A stretch of DNA of 21,043 nt from a virus: IMG/VR virus record IMGVR_UViG_3300048033_000397, positions 1-21,043 of that record; one strand, given 5' to 3'. This document shows positions 1 to 5,704 of this stretch, piece after piece; positions within the stretch are counted from its first letter, which is position 1; each line of letters opens with the position of its first letter. Under the pieces are notes generated by a model. That model was not told the origin of the DNA. It made no database searches and saw nothing but the letters and a program-made list of their open reading frames with translations. A program made the position numbers and the translations under genes.

Positions 1-53
1 AAGATCGAGGCTTCAAACTAAATCACATAACCCTTAGTAAACGGATATTATAA
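1..53 (+). other. Short leader before the first complete gene, perhaps with the tail of an upstream gene
   Basis: This short stretch precedes the first complete gene. Frame 1 reads K-I-E-A-S-N then TAA at 19-21, and frame 3 stays open to a TAA at 51-53 that directly abuts the next ATG. Either could be the end of a gene that begins outside the window, and there is too little sequence to choose. I see no convincing Shine-Dalgarno or sigma-70 promoter. A TATTAT at about 46-51 could serve as a -10 element, but no matching -35 lies inside the window. Confidence 0.2.
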
Positions 54-884
54 ATGTTCCTAAACAAATTATTCGGGCCGCAGATCGTCTTCGGTTCAGG
101 TGGCGGTGGTGGCGGCGGTGGCGGTTCGTCATCTAGCTCGCCGTCTAAGCCAAAGCCAAAACCAACGCCTAAGCCTAAAACTTCTGGTGGTGGTAAGGGC
201 TCTTCTAAACCTACGTCCAAATCTAGCTCTTCATCTAAGCCAGCACCTAAGCCTAAAACTGCTGGCGGTGGTAAGGGCTCTTCTAAACCTAAGTCCACAT
301 CTAGTGGTCGTAACCTAGACGCGGATATGTTTGCAGGTTCTGGCTACGCTCCCACAAAGAAAGCTGGCACGTCTAAGGCTAAGCAAATCACATACTCAAA
401 CGACACTAACCGTAGTGATCGGACAGCTAGTGAAGTAACAGGTAAGACCACTAACTTTAACAGTAAGAGTAGTGTGACAGCGAAAGACTTGAAAGCTGGT
501 AACGTAAGCACCTACAAGGCTAAAAACGGTACAGGATCGCTGACAGTTTCACGTGGCACTACTTTGGACCAAGCTCCTACAGTTGACGTAGGTGTTAATG
601 GCGGTACGACACGTTCAAACGCTGATGTGTACGACTCAAAAGATGTTGCAGCACCTAAACCTGTAAGCACAGGTTCTAGCTCACCTGTCACAGCCCCAGA
701 ACTTATCGACCCTGCTGATGGTGTCGGTGGTGGTCGTGATGGCGGTGGTTCTGCGAAGCGCAAAGCCTCCAAGACACAAGAAGATAACATCGCGATCAAA
801 CGCTCTGCTGAAGGTGTTGACGGTTATAAGCGTAAGCGTCCAGCCAAATCCGCAGCAAACCCAATGGCAATTCGGAAGACTTAA
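54..884 (+). CDS. Low-complexity Gly/Ser/Lys/Pro-rich protein of unknown function
   Basis: The 276-residue product is not a family I recognise. The first 10 residues are hydrophobic, then come a run of nine glycines and a serine run. Two copies of a 26-residue Pro-Lys/Gly-Lys/Ser unit follow (about residues 39-83), containing the repeated core KPKT-GGGKGSSKP. The rest is rich in Ser, Thr and Asn and looks disordered. The C-terminus is basic, with KRKAS and YKRKRP motifs. No transmembrane segment or catalytic motif is visible. The ATG at 54 has only a weak ribosome site (CGGA). By position, just upstream of the portal with one small gene between, it may be a virion or tail-assembly accessory like T7 gene 7.3, but that is inferred from synteny only. 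Codon use matches the neighbouring genes, and the length of the open frame supports real coding. Confidence 0.75.
   Translation: MFLNKLFGPQIVFGSGGGGGGGGGSSSSSPSKPKPKPTPKPKTSGGGKGSSKPTSKSSSSSKPAPKPKTAGGGKGSSKPKSTSSGRNLDADMFAGSGYAPTKKAGTSKAKQITYSNDTNRSDRTASEVTGKTTNFNSKSSVTAKDLKAGNVSTYKAKNGTGSLTVSRGTTLDQAPTVDVGVNGGTTRSNADVYDSKDVAAPKPVSTGSSSPVTAPELIDPADGVGGGRDGGGSAKRKASKTQEDNIAIKRSAEGVDGYKRKRPAKSAANPMAIRKT
168..303 (+). repeat. Two-copy imperfect direct repeat, 78-base period
   Basis: Copies at 168-225 and 246-303 each begin CCTAAGCCTAAAACT and end TCTAG, with only a handful of mismatches over 58 bases. The period of 78 bases is 26 codons, so the repeat keeps the reading frame and encodes the duplicated Lys/Pro-Gly/Lys-Ser unit of the surrounding gene. 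It looks like an in-frame internal duplication rather than a regulatory array. Confidence 0.8.
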
Positions 885-886
885 CT

Positions 887-1117
887 ATGTGCATGATGAA
901 CAGCCCAAAGGCTCCTCCGCCCCCACCACCACCCCCCGCAGCTCCTCCTACTTTGGAACAAGAAGTGCCACAGTTTAGTGATGCTAACGAAGATCAAACT
1001 GGTCTCGATAAGCGGTCTAAAGGTTTCAAATCTTACAAGATTGATAAGCGTAACCAGTACACCTCTGACAGCAATAAGCTGGGCGGCATGGTGAAAAGTG
1101 GAAAAACAAATTACTAA
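887..1117 (+). CDS. Small proline-rich protein upstream of portal
   Basis: The 76-residue product starts M-C-M-M-N, followed by eight consecutive prolines (about residues 11-18), then an acidic middle and a basic, tyrosine-containing C-terminus. The start at 887 has GGAAG at 873-877; ATGs at 893 and 896 are also possible. It begins two bases after the upstream stop codon and ends 16 bases before the portal start. Small proteins beginning Met-Cys with a polyproline tract are common next to portal genes in podoviruses. In T7 the comparable place is held by gene 7.3, a tail-assembly and adsorption protein. Equivalence is inferred from position and composition, not shown by sequence. Confidence 0.7.
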   Translation: MCMMNSPKAPPPPPPPPAAPPTLEQEVPQFSDANEDQTGLDKRSKGFKSYKIDKRNQYTSDSNKLGGMVKSGKTNY

Positions 1118-1133
1118 CCTTGGAGGGTAGATC

Positions 1134-2717
1134 GTGCAAAACGGTGATAATAAATGCGCTAAAAAGTACGAGAACCTTTCTTCGCACAGAACAACATACC
1201 TAGAACGGGCAAGAGAAGCGGCTAAACTAACTATCCCTTCTCTGGTCCCTGACGAAGGCCACACGTCCTCGACAAAGCTCTATACGCCTTATCAAGGTGT
1301 AGGCGCTCGTGGCGTGAACAACCTAGCGTCTAAGTTGTTGTTGTCGTTGCTACCTCCTAACGCCCCGTTCTTCGCTATGCGTCTTGACGACTTCACGGTC
1401 CAAGAATTAGCGCAGACAGAAGGCGCTAGAGCGAAAGTTGACGAAGCTCTCAACAAGTATGAACGAGCTGTTATGACAGAGATTGAAAACTCTGGTATGC
1501 GCTCACCTATCTTTGAGGCTCTCAAACAACTTATCGTTGCAGGTAACGTGCTACTCTACTTGCCCCCTGAGGGCGGCGCACGGGTGTTCCCGCTGTCTCG
1601 CTATGTAGTTAAGCGCGACCCGATGGGCGAAGTAATCGAGGTTATCGTTAAAGAAACAATGTCACGGGCAACACTGCCTGAAGACATCCAGAAAATGCTC
1701 ATGGCTAAAGAGGGTGACCTTCCTAGCGATGACAACAACAAGAAATCTGACGAAATAAATCTTTACACAAAGATGTATCGTGAGGGTAACAAGTACGTCT
1801 TGTATCAAGAACTTGACGGTATGATCGTACCTAACTCTCAAGGTAAGTACCCACTAGACAAAGCTCCTATGCTTCCGTTGCGTTGGACACGTATCGACGG
1901 TGAAGACTATGGTCGATCATATGTAGAAGAATACATTGGTGATCTTATCTCACTCGAAGGTTTGTCCAAAGCTATCCTAGAGGCGTCCGCAGTGTCCGCT
2001 AAGGTTGTCTTCATGGTTGCACCGAACGGTTCAACACGTGCGCGAGACATTTCCAAAGCAGACAACGGTGGTATCGTTTCTGGCAACGCTGCTGAAGTCT
2101 CAACTTTGCAGGTACAGAAACAAGCAGATATGTCGATTGCGTCATCTACGGCTGCGACAATCACTGAACGCTTGTCTTTTGCATTCCTTATGAACTCCGC
2201 AGTGCAACGCGCTGGTGAACGTGTGACAGCCGAAGAGGTCCGTTACATGGCAGGGGAACTTGAAGATGCTCTGGGTGGTGTGTACTCGATCCTAAGTCAG
2301 GAATTTCAGTTACCTCTAGTCAACCGTATCATTGCACGGATGACCAAGAAGAAGAAATTACCACAGCTTCCTAAAGGCGTGGCAAATCCAACAATCGTTA
2401 CTGGTCTAGAAGCTCTTGGGCGCGGACATGATATGAATAAATATCAGATGTTCCTACAGGCTCTACAACCACTGGGACCTCAGGCTGTCGGCCAGTTCAT
2501 GAACGTGGGTGATTACATCACTCGTGTCGGGACTGCATTGGGTATCGACATGGACGGTTTGATTAAGTCCCCAGAACAAATGCAACAAGAACGACAACAA
2601 GAAATGCAACAACAGCAACAATTGCAAATGGCAGAGATGGCAAAAGCCGCGACAGGTCCCGTTGCAAAAGAAGCTGCGGGTGCAATTCGAGAAACTGTCG
2701 CAGGAAATGGTGAATAA
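1134..2717 (+). CDS. Portal (head-tail connector) protein, T7 gp8-like
   Basis: This 527-residue protein is close to the 536 residues of T7 gp8 and fits the T7-type head-to-tail connector family. It forms the dodecameric ring at the capsid vertex through which DNA is packaged and to which the tail attaches. The N-terminal R-T-T-Y-L-E-R stretch (about 19-25) and the LYTPYQGVGARGVNNLASKL segment (49-68), followed by LLLSLLPPNAPFF, are typical of the family. The C-terminus (about 480-510) is glutamine-rich and probably a helical or disordered tail. The start is GTG with a strong GGAGGG at 1122-1127, which supports this start over internal ATGs. The scaffold gene follows at once, as in T7. Confidence 0.95.
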   Translation: MQNGDNKCAKKYENLSSHRTTYLERAREAAKLTIPSLVPDEGHTSSTKLYTPYQGVGARGVNNLASKLLLSLLPPNAPFFAMRLDDFTVQELAQTEGARAKVDEALNKYERAVMTEIENSGMRSPIFEALKQLIVAGNVLLYLPPEGGARVFPLSRYVVKRDPMGEVIEVIVKETMSRATLPEDIQKMLMAKEGDLPSDDNNKKSDEINLYTKMYREGNKYVLYQELDGMIVPNSQGKYPLDKAPMLPLRWTRIDGEDYGRSYVEEYIGDLISLEGLSKAILEASAVSAKVVFMVAPNGSTRARDISKADNGGIVSGNAAEVSTLQVQKQADMSIASSTAATITERLSFAFLMNSAVQRAGERVTAEEVRYMAGELEDALGGVYSILSQEFQLPLVNRIIARMTKKKKLPQLPKGVANPTIVTGLEALGRGHDMNKYQMFLQALQPLGPQAVGQFMNVGDYITRVGTALGIDMDGLIKSPEQMQQERQQEMQQQQQLQMAEMAKAATGPVAKEAAGAIRETVAGNGE

Positions 2718-2719
2718 CA

Positions 2720-3466
2720 ATGGTCGAACAAGTAGTTATCGACACGTCAGGTGAAACAGAAGGCCCTAGCTTGGAAGAGCAAGCGGCTGAAATGGACGCT
2801 GGTGTAGAAGAACAAGGTGGTGAAGACCGCCCTGAGTGGTTACCTGAGAAATTCAAATCTGCTGAAGACATGGCACAGGCATATTCTGAGCTAGAAAAGC
2901 GTATGGGTTCTCAGAATGACGCTGATTACGAAGCAGGAGAAGAAGAGGTACGCGAGGACCTAGAAAATGTCGGGGTGGATTACGATACACTCTCACAGGA
3001 GTTCTGGGAAAACGGCGACCTCTCTCAAGAAAGCTATGATGCACTAAAGGAAGCGGGTATTCCCCGTGAGCTAGTCGATAGCTACATTGAAGGCCAATTG
3101 AACATGGTAGAGGGCCAACGTGGCTCGATCATGAATGAAGTAGGCGGTGCCGATGGTTACAATGAGTTGACCACATGGGCCGCTGACAATCTTGAAGACG
3201 GTGAGATTGATTACTTCAACAGTGTCATGGACTCTAACGATTTCCAAGCGATCCAAATGGCTGTTCGCGCAGTCGCAGCGCGTCGAGACGCTTCAGAAGG
3301 TTTAGAGCCTTCGCGGAACCTCTCTGGCAGTCTGCAAGGCGGTGGTGGTGGCGCTTACGATAGCGTCCAGCAACTCATGACAGATATGCAGAACCCTGCG
3401 TATGAGAATGACTCCGCTTTCCGCGCACAGGTAGAAGCTAAGTTGGCACGTTCTAACATCCTTTAA
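2720..3466 (+). CDS. Capsid assembly scaffold protein, T7 gp9-like
   Basis: This 248-residue, very acidic and largely helical protein lies between portal and capsid genes, as scaffolds do. It is somewhat shorter than T7 gp9 (307). The motif RPEWLPEKFKSAEDMAQAY followed by SELEKRM (about residues 37-63) is typical of podovirus scaffolds. It guides coat assembly into a procapsid and leaves before maturation. The C-terminus is more basic (QVEAKLARSNIL), as expected for the coat-contacting end of scaffolds. The start is two bases after the portal stop, with AGGA at 2702-2705 inside the portal gene. Confidence 0.92.
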   Translation: MVEQVVIDTSGETEGPSLEEQAAEMDAGVEEQGGEDRPEWLPEKFKSAEDMAQAYSELEKRMGSQNDADYEAGEEEVREDLENVGVDYDTLSQEFWENGDLSQESYDALKEAGIPRELVDSYIEGQLNMVEGQRGSIMNEVGGADGYNELTTWAADNLEDGEIDYFNSVMDSNDFQAIQMAVRAVAARRDASEGLEPSRNLSGSLQGGGGGAYDSVQQLMTDMQNPAYENDSAFRAQVEAKLARSNIL

Positions 3467-3475
3467 GGAGGCTAG

Positions 3476-3640
3476 ATGTCACTATACGAAAATATCCATA
3501 AGAAACGGCAACGTATCAAAAATGGATCAGGCGAGACTATGCGTAAAGCTGGTGAGAAAGGCGCACCGAGTGCTGCTAATTTCAAACGTGCCGCAAAGAC
3601 CGCCAAGCCTAATAAAATGAAGATTAGGAAGAACACATGA
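3476..3640 (+). CDS. Small basic protein (54 aa) of unknown function between scaffold and capsid
   Basis: An ATG at 3476 with a near-perfect AAGGAGG at 3465-3471 opens a 54-codon frame. Its product begins MSLYENIHKKRQRIKNGSG and continues with ETMRK, GAPSAANFKRAAKTAK and a lysine-rich end. It contains no acidic stretches and looks like a nucleic-acid- or capsid-associated peptide. Similar peptides beginning MSLY-NIH-KR-RIK are, to my knowledge, widespread in marine podoviruses, with no assigned function. The stop codon overlaps the next start (ATGA at 3637-3640), so the two are probably translationally coupled. The excellent ribosome site and the overlap make this a real gene despite its size. 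Confidence 0.85.
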   Translation: MSLYENIHKKRQRIKNGSGETMRKAGEKGAPSAANFKRAAKTAKPNKMKIRKNT

Positions 3641-3867
3641 GCAAATCAGGACGGGTCTATTCAGACTACGATAAAGAGTATCAGGCTCGTCCTGAGCAAG
3701 TTAAGAAGCGTGTGTCGCGTAATAAGGCACGGCGTATGATGATCTCGAAACACGGTAAGTCCAAGCTATCAGGTAAGGACATTGATCATTCAAACGGTAA
3801 CGCTACTGACAACTCTTCTAACAACTTAAAAATCATGTCTAGCTCTAAGAATAGAGCGAAAAAGTAG
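3637..3867 (+). CDS. Small HNH-like protein of unknown function
   Basis: The 76-residue product is strongly basic at its N-terminus (RPEQVKKRVSRNKARRMMI). It ends in a segment resembling the core of HNH nucleases: DIDHSNGNATDNSSNNLKIM, about residues 48-67, then S-S-K-N-R-A. The D-H...N-G-N...D-N...N-L spacing is that of the beta-beta-alpha metal fold. No other nuclease parts such as zinc cysteines are present, and the protein is shorter than most homing endonucleases. Related small proteins occur beside capsid genes of marine podoviruses. It may be a DNA-binding protein, a packaging-associated HNH protein, or a decayed homing enzyme. It shares an ATGA overlap with the preceding gene. Confidence 0.75.
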   Translation: MSKSGRVYSDYDKEYQARPEQVKKRVSRNKARRMMISKHGKSKLSGKDIDHSNGNATDNSSNNLKIMSSSKNRAKK

Positions 3868-4082
3868 GGAGCCTTCGGGCTTCCTCGACCACGCCGCTTA
3901 TTAGTGGGTGGCGAAAACAGGAACATCCAAAGGCCACGGGTTTTCCTATTTTTTCATCTAACTCAACCAAAGCAAACGAATACGTTGAGGCCCCTTACGA
4001 GGGATAACCTTATCGGAAAGAGCGCAACTGGACCGTTAGTGAATACCCTAACAATCTAAACTCTTTTCCAAGGTGAAATAAA
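3867..4082 (+). promoter_or_regulatory. Structured leader upstream of the major capsid gene
   Basis: This 215-base gap is the longest non-coding stretch apart from the intron. In order it holds five potential stems. First, GGGAGCC/GGCTTCC closed by a TTCG tetraloop (3867-3884). Second, CGCCGCTT/GGGTGGCG with a six-base loop (3892-3913). Third, GAAAAC/GTTTTC (3913-3918 with 3940-3945), followed by a T run at 3949-3954 that could make a weak terminator. Fourth, CTCAAC/GTTGAG (3962-3967 with 3984-3989). Fifth, GGAAAGAG/CTCTTTTCC with one bulge (4015-4022 with 4061-4069), enclosing GTTAG/CTAAC (4035-4039 with 4048-4052). The last arm ends against the AAGGTG ribosome site (4070-4075). It may be an mRNA-processing or stability leader or a translational control element; no sigma-70 promoter is obvious. 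Confidence 0.5.
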
Positions 4083-5036
4083 ATGTCTAATGCTAATCCA
4101 TCCCGCGTGGGTCAGGCTGGTCTAACAGGTGCAACTGACGCCCTGTTTCTGAAGGTCTTCTCAGGCGAAGTAATGTCTACTTTCAACGCACAAACTGTGA
4201 TGAAAGAGAAAACACGTATCCGCTCTATCCAGAACGGTAAATCTGCACAGTTCGCAGCTATCGGTAAAACCGTTGCTGAGTACCACACTGCTGGTGCTGA
4301 AATTCTTGGCAACAACGTCGAGCATGGCGAAAAAGTTATCACCATTGACGACCTGTTGATGGCGAACACATTTATCGCAAACATCGACGAAGCCAAAAAC
4401 CACTATGATGTCCGCGCTGAGTATTCTAAGCAAATGGGCCAAGCTCTAGCACAAACATATGACCGCAACTTGCTGTCTATGGCTGTCAAAGCTGCTCGTG
4501 ATCCTTCTGGTCTCGGTGCTGGTGTTGCTGGTCAAGATAACGCTGCTTCTGAAGCTCTTGGTGCAACTCCAACAACTGCTCAGATCGTCACAGGTATCTA
4601 TGACGCCGCTGCTACTCTGGACGAAAAGAACGTACCAGAAGCTGATCGTTTCGTTATCGTTTCTCCAGCTACTTACTATGCTCTCGTACAAGACGATAAG
4701 CTGATCAACCGTGATTTCGGTGCGAACGGTTCGTACTCTGACGGTGCGATCATGAAGGTCGCTGGTATGCAGATCGTCAAGTCTAACAACTTGGTTGTCG
4801 ATCACACTGCTGTAACTGCTTACCCTGATTTCTCTTCTAAGTATGCTGTCGATGCAGACGACACTAAAGCTCTGGTTATCCAGCGCCAAGCTCTCGGTAC
4901 TGTCCAATTGATGGATATGGCCACTGAGATGGAATACGACATCCGCCGTCAAGGTACACTTGCTGTATCTAAGATGGCTGTTGGTCACGGTGTATTGCGC
5001 CCTGAGTGCATCATCGAACTCCGCGCTGCGGTTTAA
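4083..5036 (+). CDS. Major capsid protein, T7 gp10-like
   Basis: The 317-residue protein fits the T7-type HK97-fold coat family (T7 gp10A is 345 residues). The N-terminus, with GLTGATDALFLKVFSGEV (about 13-30) then MSTFNAQTVM, and the IRSIQNGKSAQFAAIGK segment (46-62) are typical, as is YDRNLLSMAVKAARD (126-140). It forms the icosahedral shell together with the upstream scaffold. Translation starts at 4083 behind AAGGTG at 4070-4075. The gene is flanked by the structured leader and by a strong terminator, an arrangement that suits a separately controlled, highly expressed transcript. There is no room after the stop codon for a frameshifted minor form like T7 10B. Confidence 0.95.
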   Translation: MSNANPSRVGQAGLTGATDALFLKVFSGEVMSTFNAQTVMKEKTRIRSIQNGKSAQFAAIGKTVAEYHTAGAEILGNNVEHGEKVITIDDLLMANTFIANIDEAKNHYDVRAEYSKQMGQALAQTYDRNLLSMAVKAARDPSGLGAGVAGQDNAASEALGATPTTAQIVTGIYDAAATLDEKNVPEADRFVIVSPATYYALVQDDKLINRDFGANGSYSDGAIMKVAGMQIVKSNNLVVDHTAVTAYPDFSSKYAVDADDTKALVIQRQALGTVQLMDMATEMEYDIRRQGTLAVSKMAVGHGVLRPECIIELRAAV

Positions 5037-5045
5037 TCCAAATTT

Positions 5046-5080
5046 GGGCCTCTCTAGTTAACCTAGAGGGGTCCTTTTTT
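5046..5080 (+). terminator. Intrinsic terminator after the major capsid gene
   Basis: A 12-pair stem, GGGCCTCTCTAG (5046-5057) with CTAGAGGGGTCC (5063-5074), includes two G-U pairs. It has a five-base loop (TTAAC) and is followed by six T residues (5075-5080). This is a textbook rho-independent terminator, ten bases after the capsid stop, the same place as T-phi after T7 gene 10. Confidence 0.93.
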
Positions 5081-5099
5081 ACATCTAATAGGAATACTC

Positions 5100-5693
5100 A
5101 TGGCAACTCTATTGACCCCAACGACAGAACTCGAAGCTGTCAACGTCTGCCTTGCGAACATTGGCGAGTCGCCAGTGAGTGCCATTACGGGTGACATCAC
5201 CGTTGACGCTGCTCTTGCAAGAGACCTAGTGCGTCAGGTGACCCGCGAAGTACAAGCGCACGGTTTCTACTGGAACACCGAGATCGGTTACCAGCTAATC
5301 CCAAACACAAACGGCAACCTCGTGCTACCCGCTAACATCCTTTCTATCGACTCCGTTGGTGATGACAAAGATAAAGACCTCGTAGCTCGTGGTCGCCTTT
5401 TATATGACCGAGTGAAACACACATACAGCTTTGAAGATAAAGTACGGGTGGACATGGTGGTCGCTCTAGGTTTCGAAGAACTACCTGAAATCTGTCGTCG
5501 CTATATCGCTATCCGATCAGCGCGTATCTACCAAGAACGTGTTATGGGTTCTGGCGCAGTGTCCAGCTTTAACGTGGCAGATGAAGACATGGCCCGTGCC
5601 GCTCTACTGGCTGAAAACATGGAAGTTGAAGACAACAATATGCTCACTGGTAACAGTGCTGTTGCTGGCATCCTTTCACGTACAGCTTATTAA
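5100..5693 (+). CDS. Tail tubular protein A (gatekeeper), T7 gp11-like
   Basis: At 197 residues this is almost exactly the length of T7 gp11 (196). The family signature near the N-terminus is clear: TELEAVNVCLANIGESPVSA (about 8-27), then aspartate/alanine-rich DAALARDLVRQVTREVQ. The protein forms the ring between portal and nozzle and helps retain DNA in the head. The start at 5100 has AGGAA about ten bases upstream and lies 20 bases beyond the terminator run, so its transcription depends on read-through or on a promoter I cannot see. The next gene, its tail partner, begins 11 bases after its stop. Confidence 0.93.
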   Translation: MATLLTPTTELEAVNVCLANIGESPVSAITGDITVDAALARDLVRQVTREVQAHGFYWNTEIGYQLIPNTNGNLVLPANILSIDSVGDDKDKDLVARGRLLYDRVKHTYSFEDKVRVDMVVALGFEELPEICRRYIAIRSARIYQERVMGSGAVSSFNVADEDMARAALLAENMEVEDNNMLTGNSAVAGILSRTAY

Positions 5694-5704
5694 GAGGTGA
5701 CATA

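Noticed and set aside
168-303. A possible CRISPR or iteron array
   Set aside because: There are only two copies, in frame with a coding sequence, and no spacer-repeat regularity.
100-978. Additional plus- and minus-strand frames over the first two genes
   Set aside because: They mirror the low-complexity Gly/Ser/Pro coding sequence, giving Leu-rich or Pro-rich strings, and lack ribosome sites.
3867-3955. A standard intrinsic terminator or a hammerhead-type ribozyme before the capsid gene
   Set aside because: The strongest stems are not followed directly by a T run, and the only stem next to the T run has just six pairs over a long loop. No CUGAUGA hammerhead core is present. I keep it as a structured leader only.
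4446-4988. A 180-residue minus-strand frame opposite the capsid gene
   Set aside because: It lies wholly antisense to a clear major capsid gene and its composition is what the complementary strand would give by chance.
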